Made by a program: the position numbers and the translations under genes
Shown: positions 18,119 to 27,014 of the stretch, piece after piece
Position numbering within the stretch: position 1 is the stretch's first letter
Layout of the letters: every line of letters begins with the position of its first letter
Notes under the pieces: generated by a model
The model's database searches: none
The model's input: only the letters and a program-made list of their open reading frames with translations
What the model was told of the DNA's origin: nothing
Assembly (NCBI GenBank): GCA_001642945.1
Contig: LGRT01000018.1
Location: 310,001-374,000, forward strand
Direction of reading: 5' to 3'
Length of the DNA stretch: 64,000 nt
From: Rhodobacteraceae bacterium SB2
GTDB lineage: Bacteria; Pseudomonadota; Alphaproteobacteria; Rhodobacterales; Rhodobacteraceae

Positions 18119-19509
18119 GCTTCCAGCTCCTGTTTCCACCGCAGGATCTGCGCGCGCACCTGCGCAGGCGCAGTGCCGCCGTAAGAGATGCGCGAGGCAA
18201 CCGAATTCTCTACGCCCAAGACATCATAAACCTCTTTGGTGATCGCGGGATCCACAGAGTGCATCTGCGTCAGGCTTAAATCTTGTAGCTCGCATTTTTC
18301 CGCCTCGGCCAGCGCCACCAAACTGCCCGTGACATGATGCGCATCACGAAACGGCATGTTTAAACTGCGCACCAGCCAATCTGCCAGATCGGTGGCGGTT
18401 GAAAACCCGGCCCCGGCGGCGGCGCAAAGGGCAGCTTTATTGGCCTGCAGATCGGCCACCATGCCCTGCATCGCGGCCAAAGCCAGCAGCAGGTTATCGG
18501 CGGCGTCAAACACTTGCTCTTTGTCTTCTTGCATATCCTTTGAATAGGCCAAAGGCAGGCCCTTCATCACCAGCATCAATGCGACATTGGCGCCAAAAAT
18601 ACGCCCGATCTTGGCGCGGATCAATTCAGCTGCATCGGGATTTTTCTTCTGCGGCATGATAGAAGATCCGGTTGAGAACCGATCCGACAAGCTGACAAAA
18701 CGAAATTGCGCGGACGACCAGATTACAAGCTCTTCTGCAAAACGGCTGAGATGCATCGCGCAGATACTCGCCAAGCCCAGAAACTCCAACGCAAAGTCAC
18801 GATCACTGACCGCATCTAACGAATTGGCGGCCGGGCGATCAAAGCCAAGCGCTGCGGCGGTGCTATTGCGATCGATCGGAAACGATGTTCCGGCCAAGGC
18901 GGCAGCCCCTAATGGACATTCAGACATGCGCTTGCGGGCATCGCGCAGGCGGCTTAAATCGCGCCCAAACATTTCGACATAGGCCATCATGTGATGCCCC
19001 CAGGTCACGGGCTGCGCGGTTTGCAGATGCGTAAACCCCGGCATTACCCAGTCCGCGCCGTGTTCTGCTTGCGCGATGAGCGCATGAATCAAACCCGTTA
19101 AAGCAACCTCACACGCGTCTAATTGGTCACGCACCCAAAGTTTGAAATCAGTTGCAACCTGATCATTGCGCGAGCGCGCCGTGTGCAGCCGGCTGGCAGG
19201 TTCTCCCACCAGATCTTTCAACCGCGCTTCGATATTCATGTGAATATCTTCCAGCTTACTTGAAAACACAAATTTCCCGGCCTCAATCTCTGACAAAATG
19301 GTGATCAGACCTTCCTCAATCGCTTCAAAATCGCTATCACTTATGATGGATTGTGCTGCCAACATCGCGGCATGCGCGCGCGATCCGGCTATATCTTGAG
19401 TGGCAAGGCGCTGGTCAAATCCGACTGATGCATTAATTGCTTCCATAATCGCATCAGGACCGCTTGCAAAGCGGCCTCCCCACATCTGATTTGAGGACGT
19501 GTTAGACAT
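18115..19509 (-). CDS. argH: Argininosuccinate lyase
   Basis: 464 residues from the ATG at 19509, which has a GAAAGG site; an in-frame ATG at 19533 would reach into the divergent tlpA gene. The enzyme splits argininosuccinate into arginine and fumarate. Family marks are [11 protein letters not shown] at the start, SRNDQVATD near residue 112, [10 protein letters not shown] near residue 158, and the fumarase/lyase signature [11 protein letters not shown] near residue 280. It heads the operon with the small lipoprotein, DUF2834 and an aminotransferase. Only 22 bases separate its start from the tlpA start. Confidence 0.96.
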   Translation of the reverse strand: MSNTSSNQMWGGRFASGPDAIMEAINASVGFDQRLATQDIAGSRAHAAMLAAQSIISDSDFEAIEEGLITILSEIEAGKFVFSSKLEDIHMNIEARLKDLVGEPASRLHTARSRNDQVATDFKLWVRDQLDACEVALTGLIHALIAQAEHGADWVMPGFTHLQTAQPVTWGHHMMAYVEMFGRDLSRLRDARKRMSECPLGAAALAGTSFPIDRNSTAAALGFDRPAANSLDAVSDRDFALEFLGLASICAMHLSRFAEELVIWSSAQFRFVSLSDRFSTGSSIMPQKKNPDAAELIRAKIGRIFGANVALMLVMKGLPLAYSKDMQEDKEQVFDAADNLLLALAAMQGMVADLQANKAALCAAAGAGFSTATDLADWLVRSLNMPFRDAHHVTGSLVALAEAEKCELQDLSLTQMHSVDPAITKEVYDVLGVENSVASRISYGGTAPAQVRAQILRWKQELEA

Positions 19510-19531
19510 CAATTTACCTTTCGGAGGACAC

Positions 19532-20101
19532 ATGGCATTTATTCGTTCATTCTTTGTTTATACTGCTCTTATTCTGGGTGCAAATAGCACGTTGGCCGCG
19601 GCAAATAGCACCGAGCATCTACAGGCTTTAAAGCAAGGCGATATGAAGAAATTGGTGTTGCACAAAACGCCAAAAGAAATTTCAGAGCGCGCTTTTTTAA
19701 CGCAAGGCGCAGATGAGGGGCGTTTGTCAGATTTTGCCGGGCAATATGTTTTGCTGAATTTTTGGGCAACATGGTGTGCTCCTTGCCGCAAAGAAATGCC
19801 AAGCCTGTCAACCTTGCAAGCGCAGCTGGGCGATGCGCGGTTTAAAGTGGTTACCATCGCAACGGGCCGAAACGCACCAAAAGCCATGCAGGCGTTTTTT
19901 GACGCATTAGAGATCAAAAACTTGCCTCTGTATCGAGATCCGAAACAGAAACTTGCCAAAGACATGGCCGTGCTGGGGTTACCAATGACGCTGCTCATTT
20001 CACCCCAAGGCAAAGAGGTTGCGCGGCTACGAGGAGAGGCTGATTGGGCCAGTGCGCCGGCGCAGGCGCTTTTACGGGCTTGGATCCAATCGGCGCAGTA
20101 A
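19532..20101 (+). CDS. tlpA: TlpA-like thioredoxin-fold protein
   Basis: About 189 residues from the ATG at 19532, which follows a CGGAGGA site. An N-terminal signal (residues about 1-22, ending near STLAAA) sends it to the periplasm or anchors it. The redox motif is [14 protein letters not shown] near residue 75, the CXXC of TlpA/ResA-type thioredoxins; the cis-Pro region is LGLPMTLL near residue 147. It probably reduces disulfides of cytochrome or copper-centre apoproteins. It is divergent from argH, the usual alphaproteobacterial arrangement, and its promoter must lie inside argH. It converges on the lpxR remnant. Confidence 0.88.
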   Translation: MAFIRSFFVYTALILGANSTLAAANSTEHLQALKQGDMKKLVLHKTPKEISERAFLTQGADEGRLSDFAGQYVLLNFWATWCAPCRKEMPSLSTLQAQLGDARFKVVTIATGRNAPKAMQAFFDALEIKNLPLYRDPKQKLAKDMAVLGLPMTLLISPQGKEVARLRGEADWASAPAQALLRAWIQSAQ

Positions 20102-20115
20102 AACAGGTTGGCAAG

Positions 20116-21113
20116 CTAAAATCGCGCCTTAATGAAAAAAGATCCCAACAACTGGCCGGTTTGTTGCGTTTCAAATTCAGGGCTAAGATAGGTCCAGCCA
20201 ATGAAATTGGCTCCAACGGCCATGTACATAATTCAAGCCAAACCGAGCACGGGCGCGATATTTAGAAGCGCGCAAAGCAGAGCCGGTTAAGAACATTGAG
20301 CCGATAACACGGGTCAAATCCACGCCTCCGCTGAGTAAAAACCCTTCTCCTGTGCCGTCTATAACGCTATAACGCTATAACGCTATAACGCTATAACGCT
20401 ATAACGCTATAACGCTGCCCTGAAACGGGCGCTCTTGCAAAGAGTGCTTCGGACAAATCACCAAAAAATCCTGCGTCCACTCCAATTCGGATGAGGTCTT
20501 CGACCCCTGTTTTAACTTCGACAAACGAACGGATATTGGTTGAAGGAGATAGCGCGATAGGCCGCGCAACTTCTGTTAAAGTTCCAAGAATAAACTGATT
20601 GGACACTTGCGTATTTTTCACAAAATCTGACGGAAAAGGCTGATCAATTTCCGAATGGACCTTTTGCTGCAACCCCATTAGGCCGGTCTGCGGGCCCAAC
20701 AATGATGCATCTACCCCAAAATTATAGGCCAAGCCGCCCGCTTGAAAGTGACGGTGCAGACCAATCGACAAATGGCCCACGTAATCCCTGTCTATATCTT
20801 CCGTCAAGCCAGTCTCGTCACGGGCGTAAGACCTGTCAGGATTACGCGATAAATCTGACGGAGCAATTATTTGGCTAAACAATCTAAGTTCATTAAGCGC
20901 CTCTCTGCGCGGCAATGTCCGGCTCATTTTCGGGCTATCAAAAACACGGCTAGACACGAGCGAGCCCGTGCGCCATCGATCCCTACCATCCCCAAAGAAA
21001 TCATTTGTGAACAAAAGGCCATATCCAAGCAGTTTGGCTTTTTCCTTTGCTTGAATGCCCTGAGGTAACGCAAAGAAACATAGGCCCACCAGTAAAAGCT
21101 TCAAAAATACCAC
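20116..21113 (-). pseudogene. Broken LpxR-like lipid A 3'-O-deacylase (DUF2219) gene
   Basis: The first 240 codons from 21113 give a signal peptide (cleavage near IQAKEK) and the LpxR/DUF2219 N-terminal pattern FTNDFFGDGRDRWRTGS. That frame runs into an 8-bp tandem repeat and stops in it at 20391. Past the repeat, another frame reads VIDGTGEGFLLSGGV... RARARFGLNY, and a third frame, from about 20210, reads NFIGWTYLSPEFE then QQTGQLLGSFFIKARF and a stop at 20116, a typical LpxR C-terminal beta-strand ending in Phe. So a full outer-membrane barrel of about 315 residues was once encoded, and two frame changes now break it. LpxR removes the 3' acyloxyacyl group of lipid A. Loss here is inferred. 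Confidence 0.82.
20359..20416. repeat. 8-bp tandem repeat (7.25 copies) inside the lpxR remnant
   Basis: The unit CTATAACG occurs seven times without error plus two bases. Read on the gene strand it is CGTTATAG. Since 8 is not a multiple of 3, each unit change shifts the frame, and the 24-base cycle contains TAG, so three or more copies stop every frame. Removing copies gives RYSVIDGTG, a smooth join, so the ancestor probably had about two copies. Confidence 0.97.
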
Positions 21114-21643
21114 TTAAGACTTATCCAAATAGTTTGCTCAACATAGGGCGCCGTTACAGTTTTTAGATGATGCTCTTTTTATAAAAAAATCCTAAAATAA
21201 ACAAATATTTTTGATGCATTCATTAAAGTATCTGAATGATATTTTTTTAACTCTAACCAAATTATTTGTGTTTCAACGTTAGGAAAAAGAGTTTTTTTCT
21301 TATATAGAAATCATAAGAGAAGATTGAATGCCCTAATTTCTTCTTCAATAGATTAAAGCCCGACATCACCTGGTATCCTAAATATCCAATCATAGATAGA
21401 ACATCTTTTTAAATATTTAATAATTTTATAATCAGTTATTTAAATTCTACATCATAAATTGTAACAACAATTGGAATCTAATGAATTCTCTTAAAACTTC
21501 TTTGAAATATAGTTTTGATATTTAAAATTAGAATATATCTTTCTGTTTAACCGGCAACCTCTTTGTGAATAAGCAAAAGGTTATTGACATATAAATCAAT
21601 CAAGTGGTTTATTCTTTTCATCAACAATAAAAAGGAATTTTAT
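21114..21643. other. AT-rich spacer before the H-NS-like gene (no gene)
   Basis: 530 bases that are much richer in A and T than the rest, with many A and T runs and stops in all frames. I see no gene, tRNA or strong hairpin in it. It holds the likely promoter of the H-NS-like gene at its right end. Such AT-rich DNA next to an H-NS-type gene is a plausible silencing target and may be a remnant of acquired DNA. Confidence 0.6.
21584..21613 (+). promoter_or_regulatory. Candidate sigma-70 promoter of the H-NS-like gene
   Basis: TTGACA at 21584-21589 is a perfect -35 box. A -10 like TTTATT (21608-21613, 4 of 6) follows at an 18-base spacing. The expected start is about 25 bases before the ATG at 21644, with an AAAGGA site in between. 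Confidence 0.45.
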
Positions 21644-21952
21644 ATGCTAGAAAATATAAATGACTACTCATTGGAAGACTTAAAAAAAATTAAAAAACAG
21701 GTCGATCAGGCTATTAACACATATAAAAGCCGTGCGATGGCAAACGCCCGTAAAGAATTAGAAAAAACGGCGAAATCATTAGGCTTTTCTTTGAGTGAAA
21801 TTGTTGCAATCGCACCCGTAAAATCAAAAGTAGCCGCGAAATATGCCAATCCCGAAGATCCAAGCCAAACATGGACGGGCCGAGGTCGAAAGCCGCGCTG
21901 GGTAGAGGCATTCATCCAAAAAGGAAACACCCTCAAAGACTTAGAGATATAG
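21644..21952 (+). CDS. H-NS family nucleoid-associated protein (HvrA-like)
   Basis: 102 residues from the ATG at 21644 (AAAGGA site); an earlier in-frame start codon at 21584 lies in the promoter. The N-terminal half is a charged helical oligomerisation part (LEDLKKIKKQVDQAINTYKS). The C-terminal half is the H-NS DNA-binding domain: YANPEDPSQTWTGRGRKPRW, with the core TGRGRKP loop that enters AT-rich minor grooves. In Rhodobacter the homolog HvrA regulates photosynthesis and nitrogen genes. Here it stands beside an AT-rich spacer and a polysaccharide operon, so a local silencing role is possible but inferred. Confidence 0.9.
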   Translation: MLENINDYSLEDLKKIKKQVDQAINTYKSRAMANARKELEKTAKSLGFSLSEIVAIAPVKSKVAAKYANPEDPSQTWTGRGRKPRWVEAFIQKGNTLKDLEI

Positions 21953-22131
21953 ACACGGGTCAGCATTACGGCCGCCCGCAAGGTCATGGCACAAATCACG
22001 CAAAGGTTTGCGCACGTCTGTGAGAATTGGTTCATAAATTCCTATATGCACCGGAACCCGTCAACTTCTGCTGCAATCAGATAGCGCCATGCTGATATAA
22101 GACGCCCTTCTTACCGCAAGATAGCAGACCG

Positions 22132-23685
22132 CTAGAAGCGCATATAATCAGCCCAAGTTCTTTTCAAGAAACTTGGTGTATTTTCAAAATATGCGCTTCG
22201 ATCTTCTTCGATCAAAGGCATAATACTTGAAGTGGAAAAGATTTCGATGAAACTCTCCGTTTGTTTAGGCCGTGAACCATCTCTTGGTATTGCGTCCAGA
22301 AGCTTGAGAGCAAAGCCAAAAGAGGCTTCAGCGTCGCGTTTTAGCCGCAGCCCCGAAAACAGTTCTAATGATATTTTTTTTGAAAGTCGTTTGCGCGCGC
22401 TTATCAATACCAAAGGGTGCAGAATATGCTCTGTCTCTTCAAACCTAATGGCTTTGCTTACGCTCAGATCCCAAGAGCGGCTAAAACCAGCCTGTTCCAA
22501 CGTTAAACCGGCGTTACGGCACAGCGCGCATCGGTTGGGCAATGCTGCGTATAGATGCGCTGCCCAAAAGGCCTCGGCAGCTGGCATTAGCTGATAGGCG
22601 CTCAATTGAAACCCATCTGAAAAACTATCAATTCGGCCTAATTTGCTGACAGCCAGAATATTTTTTTCAACAAACATCCGCCCTGTCAGGGATGCCTGAT
22701 CCAGACCTGGGCCTTTTTCCTGAAAATTTATCGCGAGTCGGGTGGATAAATAACGCTCGAGATCATTGGTTATTCCAAGTACAGCCCGCCGTGTTTCACC
22801 GTGCGCCGATAGGCCCCAAAAATACGTTTGTGGCAGCGGGTGTATTTCAAATGTATTCAAGCGCGATATATCGCTTAGATACGCCAAAGCATTGCCGTCT
22901 TGATACCTTTGCGCTGATTTATACGCCGCATAGGGAATTTCTATTTGGCTTAAACTCAAGCGTCGGTTGACATGCTGAACCCGAAAACTGCGCAAATTCG
23001 TCCGCTCAGATGTCAAACTGTTCAGAACTGCAGGAAGATCCTCTGCTTGGGCTAAATTCATCCGAGAAACCACTTGGCTGCGCAGGCTGTTTAAAGACCC
23101 CTCATCGCGCAGCAACTGTTCTAAAATTTTATGCTTAGCAATGCGTTCGGGCTGCGCCCGCTCGGCCACGTGGATGGCAAAATCCTGACCACTTTCGTGA
23201 TGAAATACATGGCTTTGTACCATACATGCATATATTGAGTTTCCAGCAACGGGCTGATCATGCCAAGTGAAAAAATATCCATTTTTCTGCGTCAGCACAA
23301 TTGACGCAGCCGAGTTTGAAAGCGCGCTCTGCAGCGCTTTTATATCATCCCCGACCGGCGCCGTGACAATCTTTTTTAAGATGGGGCGCCCCTCGCCAGA
23401 AAGCCCATAAACCTCGATAAGCGCACCATATTGCCCAGAGGAGGTCAGCTCATTCGGGTCCTCAACGATCACCCGAATATCATTTGCCGAGATTTCAACC
23501 AACGATTTAGAAGGCGCGTTTATCCCTAGGGTGATAATGTCCCGTTCTGCCATAGCGCCTTGAAGATCACAAGCAGACCAGCCGGGCGATGCAAGCGCAA
23601 ACATCACCGTGATCAAAAAAACAACCGCCTTGCACATAAGAAAAACGCTTTGCGATCCGGCGTTAATATTGACGTTTTTCCTCAC
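22132..23685 (-). CDS. Unknown secreted protein of the polysaccharide export operon
   Basis: 517 residues with a GTG start that overlaps the SLBB gene stop by 4 bases; an ATG 16 codons later (23637) is also possible and starts right at the signal peptide. The signal ends near PGWSA, followed by Cys. The first half has a possible beta-rich domain (residues about 50-170). The second half has strand-rich segments and ends in FLKRTWADYMRF. It faintly recalls YjbH-type outer-membrane exopolysaccharide proteins, but I cannot confirm this. I do not recognise the family. Its place after Wzz- and Wza-type genes suggests a role in exporting or anchoring a surface polysaccharide. Confidence 0.7.
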   Translation of the reverse strand: MRKNVNINAGSQSVFLMCKAVVFLITVMFALASPGWSACDLQGAMAERDIITLGINAPSKSLVEISANDIRVIVEDPNELTSSGQYGALIEVYGLSGEGRPILKKIVTAPVGDDIKALQSALSNSAASIVLTQKNGYFFTWHDQPVAGNSIYACMVQSHVFHHESGQDFAIHVAERAQPERIAKHKILEQLLRDEGSLNSLRSQVVSRMNLAQAEDLPAVLNSLTSERTNLRSFRVQHVNRRLSLSQIEIPYAAYKSAQRYQDGNALAYLSDISRLNTFEIHPLPQTYFWGLSAHGETRRAVLGITNDLERYLSTRLAINFQEKGPGLDQASLTGRMFVEKNILAVSKLGRIDSFSDGFQLSAYQLMPAAEAFWAAHLYAALPNRCALCRNAGLTLEQAGFSRSWDLSVSKAIRFEETEHILHPLVLISARKRLSKKISLELFSGLRLKRDAEASFGFALKLLDAIPRDGSRPKQTESFIEIFSTSSIMPLIEEDRSAYFENTPSFLKRTWADYMRF

Positions 23686-26600
23686 CGAACCGCGTTGATC
23701 GCCAGTAAGGATGTTGCGATATTGCTTAAAATATCGGACACCACGCGGCTAAGCCCCAATGGGCTCAATTTATCGACCTTCGGCGGCACGATCAGCACCG
23801 CACCCGGTGGAATAATCACATTTGCGCTATCAATCTCTCCAATTGGCTCGCTTTGCCCATTGGGCAATACCATGTAAACATTCTTACTATCGGCAATCTT
23901 GCTGGTTCCACCCGCTTCGGAAATATAATTTCGCGGCGTTTTATAAGGGGCATAGACTGCAGAAACCTCATTATAGACGCTGCCGATCACGCTTACGTGA
24001 GATGGGCGCTTGGGAATGAAAAGGGAATCCCCATCTTCTAAGAAAACTGGGTTTTCTCCACTTTTCAGAGCTGCATTCACAATTTGGCGCCCCGAGCCGC
24101 TTAAAGTTCGCAACTGATTGGCCAATCCAATAACGGCTGGGATCTGTTGGTTTTGCTCTTCGCTCGCATTTTGCGACAGAGAGAGAATAGATTGTTCAAC
24201 TTGCCGCGCCAAGCTTAGATTTGCGCGGGTTTGCTCTTTTTTCAACGACCGGCGCGTAAGAACGGCCCCGAGCGGATAAGCCACTTCTGTAAATCCACCT
24301 GCGCGTTCAATGATGTCATGCAGGGTTTCATCTCGGCCGACAGTGTAGGTCCCTGGCCGTTGCACCTCCCCGTTAAGAGTCACGACACCAGACATGGCGT
24401 TATTCACCAAGGCAGGGATCTGAATATCGTAGGTCCCAGATAGCTTTATGGAAGCAGGACTGACAGCCGTTAAATCGATGCGTTTGGAACGCTGAAGATC
24501 AAGCTCACCGTTTCTGCTCTCAACATATGCTCGCAGAATAACATTTTTAAGATCCGCATTCGGCAGCGCCCCCCCCGCAACTCGCAGGAAAAGATCCAAA
24601 CTTAAATCAGCGGCCACAGGGTATTGACCAGGTTGGCGTACAGCCCCCGAAATGAACCGCCCTGCTGCACGCAACGTGCCTACAATTTTGCTAAGATCTT
24701 CTGTCATTTTTATCGGATCATTGGGCAATACAAACCGTCTTACGAATTCTTGCGTGTAGAAATCCAACCTCATACTGGCTTGGGTTGAAAAGGTGGATTC
24801 CGGACTTGCAAGAACCCCCAAAAGCAATGATTGCGTTTCAAAAGAATATCCATCAGGCGCTTGTGTCGCGGCCTCTACGTAAAGTGGATAAATTTCGGCG
24901 GTACGCGTAAGCTCTCGCGCCAGCCGAGTATTAGAGAACCGGACATCCGATGGCAAAAACCCATATTGGTGCCCATTCACGAATAAAACGGTTGGAGCAG
25001 AGGCGGAAATACCGCGGGCTGCCACGGCAAGCGCAGCGTCTGTATCTAACTGTGATTGCGTTTCAAATGCAATCTGCTTGTCTAACTCGGCCCCTTGAAC
25101 CTGGCTTGCGCTATTGTCCGATTGGTTTGCCTGTTCCAAGAGGGCAATATTTTCTTGCGGGTTTTTATTTACATCTGATGCGCTTTCGCGACCAGTTTGA
25201 TCAACTGAAAAGTTTTTCAAATTCGGCAAATTCACATCGCGCAAAAATGTGGTTGTGAAAAGCTGCAAGCGTACGCCCCTGCGCAGATTGTAGTCGGAAG
25301 CCGCGGTCAACGCCTCCGAAAGCAGAAAAGCCTTGGGTTTTTGCGCCACGGCTTTTGGATCAAAGAGTAGGCTAAAGTCATAATCGATGTCTTGCGGAAC
25401 CGAAAGTTGGTTTCCAAAGATATCGGCAATTGCTTGCCTCTCGCTGGCCGCCACAAAGGCCACCCGCCTACCGTTCAAAAATACCTCGGCCGGCTCTGCA
25501 GAGATGAGCAATTGGGAAATTCGGCCGCTCGGTTCTGTTAAAGATTGTTTCAGCAATGTTTGATATTGGTTCAAAGTCAAAATGATCAGCGTTTCCCCAG
25601 GCTGGATCAAAAACCGATCGGGAAATTGCAATGCTTTGGTCAGATTGATTGTTCTATCGCCCCCATTTTTGCTGCGGTTTCCCGCAATAAGCGCAAAATC
25701 CATATAAACATTTGACGTTAAAGCTGCGCCGTTCCGCAAAAGCTCGGCAATCGGCAAAGGGTTGACCACATTCAACGAGAACGGTTTTTCAACCGCTCCA
25801 AAAACTTTTACATCCGATTGGCTTCGGGTCTGCACAAATTGGATTTGAATCGCTTGACCGGCCTGAACCATTTGATCTTTTCCAAAAGCAATCGGTTCAG
25901 AAACCGGAACTCCCTGGTCGTTAAAGCGCAGCAGATCTAGCTTTGTGCCCGGGGCCATCAACCCAATATTTGCCAAGCGAAACAGCTCTTGGCTGGAAAT
26001 TTCAGTTTGGCCAGCGGCCAATTCAAAAATCGCTGGGCGTCCAACAAATCCTGCAACCGCCACCGTGCCGCCTTGATCGCCAACATGCAAACGAGCATTG
26101 TTCATCACTAAAGGGTCAACGCCAGCATCAAACCCAAAAAGCGACTGATAAAGATCAACAATCTGGCGGTCGCCGTTTTGAAACAGGTTAATATTACGAG
26201 CCGAGCCCTGCGGCAGAATATCCCCCACGAGCGGCAAAATTCTGCTCACAGGCGTGTAGGCCGGCACCGCAACCGTACCTGGTTGCCCTACAGCGCCGGT
26301 AATTTGCACCGATACCAACCGCGCCGCTGCAAGGCTGACATACGCGTTTGCAGAGGCATCATCGACTTCCAAGATTTGCTTGATGTCATTTTGCACATCC
26401 GCGATAGAACGCCCTGCCGCGATAACCGGCAGCATCCCGGACATAGCGATTTTTCCCTCACCATCAACCACGACTTCCTCATCCGTACTCCTTAATCCGC
26501 GGATTGATATGGCAAGAACATCGCCTGCGGCTAGGCGGTAATCTGAGCCTAAAGAGTTGAAAAAGACCAACCCATCAGAAGGATCATACGCAATATTGTT

Positions 26601-27014
26601 TAACGCCGCGGATTTCCCTGTTCCGAACACGTCCAAGTTTTCACCGGTAAGGGTTTTGTAATAGGTTTCGACCATCGACAGCGTTCGTGTCTTCAATTGC
26701 CCTGACAATAATTCGCTTGACAGCGCTTGCCCTTCTTGGCGCCGCTGCTGGGCTTCTTCCGCCGTTAACCGCCTGTCAAGCAGTTTAACATTTTGCTCAT
26801 TCGGGATTACCGGCTGTTTGGCCGTGCGCGCAGCATTTTCTGGGTTAATGTCATAACCCTGCCCCGAAAACATATCCTCTAGGCTTTGCATATCGGTGCT
26901 AACTGGCAGCCCCTGCGATTGCTGTTGTAGCAACTGCTCAAGCGGCGAGGTTTGCGCCGCGCTATTCGTTGCAAAGAGAACAATTAATATGAGGCTGCGA
27001 ACCAAGGACATCAT
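23682..27014 (-). CDS. Very large polysaccharide export protein with SLBB domains
   Basis: 1110 residues, roughly three times Wza. A signal peptide ends near NSAAQ. A Poly_export domain is near residues 155-235 (YRLAAGDVLAISIRG, GEGKIAMSGMLPVIAAGRS). Several SLBB-type units follow: SVQITGAVGQPGTV near residue 234, KVFGAVEKPFSLN near residue 405, ISGAVRQPGQYPV near residue 790, VTLNGEVQRPGTY near residue 880, and VSVIGSVYNEVSAV near residue 1005. A hydrophobic C-terminal helix ends the protein. It should form the outer-membrane or periplasmic conduit for a capsule or exopolysaccharide. It is in a tight operon with a Wzz-like gene upstream and the unknown secreted protein downstream. No glycosyltransferases are adjacent. 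Confidence 0.88.
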   Translation of the reverse strand: MMSLVRSLILIVLFATNSAAQTSPLEQLLQQQSQGLPVSTDMQSLEDMFSGQGYDINPENAARTAKQPVIPNEQNVKLLDRRLTAEEAQQRRQEGQALSSELLSGQLKTRTLSMVETYYKTLTGENLDVFGTGKSAALNNIAYDPSDGLVFFNSLGSDYRLAAGDVLAISIRGLRSTDEEVVVDGEGKIAMSGMLPVIAAGRSIADVQNDIKQILEVDDASANAYVSLAAARLVSVQITGAVGQPGTVAVPAYTPVSRILPLVGDILPQGSARNINLFQNGDRQIVDLYQSLFGFDAGVDPLVMNNARLHVGDQGGTVAVAGFVGRPAIFELAAGQTEISSQELFRLANIGLMAPGTKLDLLRFNDQGVPVSEPIAFGKDQMVQAGQAIQIQFVQTRSQSDVKVFGAVEKPFSLNVVNPLPIAELLRNGAALTSNVYMDFALIAGNRSKNGGDRTINLTKALQFPDRFLIQPGETLIILTLNQYQTLLKQSLTEPSGRISQLLISAEPAEVFLNGRRVAFVAASERQAIADIFGNQLSVPQDIDYDFSLLFDPKAVAQKPKAFLLSEALTAASDYNLRRGVRLQLFTTTFLRDVNLPNLKNFSVDQTGRESASDVNKNPQENIALLEQANQSDNSASQVQGAELDKQIAFETQSQLDTDAALAVAARGISASAPTVLFVNGHQYGFLPSDVRFSNTRLARELTRTAEIYPLYVEAATQAPDGYSFETQSLLLGVLASPESTFSTQASMRLDFYTQEFVRRFVLPNDPIKMTEDLSKIVGTLRAAGRFISGAVRQPGQYPVAADLSLDLFLRVAGGALPNADLKNVILRAYVESRNGELDLQRSKRIDLTAVSPASIKLSGTYDIQIPALVNNAMSGVVTLNGEVQRPGTYTVGRDETLHDIIERAGGFTEVAYPLGAVLTRRSLKKEQTRANLSLARQVEQSILSLSQNASEEQNQQIPAVIGLANQLRTLSGSGRQIVNAALKSGENPVFLEDGDSLFIPKRPSHVSVIGSVYNEVSAVYAPYKTPRNYISEAGGTSKIADSKNVYMVLPNGQSEPIGEIDSANVIIPPGAVLIVPPKVDKLSPLGLSRVVSDILSNIATSLLAINAVR

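Noticed and set aside
20359-20416. Octamer repeat as a working phase-variation switch
   Set aside because: A second frame change further downstream would keep the gene broken at any copy number, and three or more copies always contain a stop; kept as a finding about decay with the switch as an alternative.
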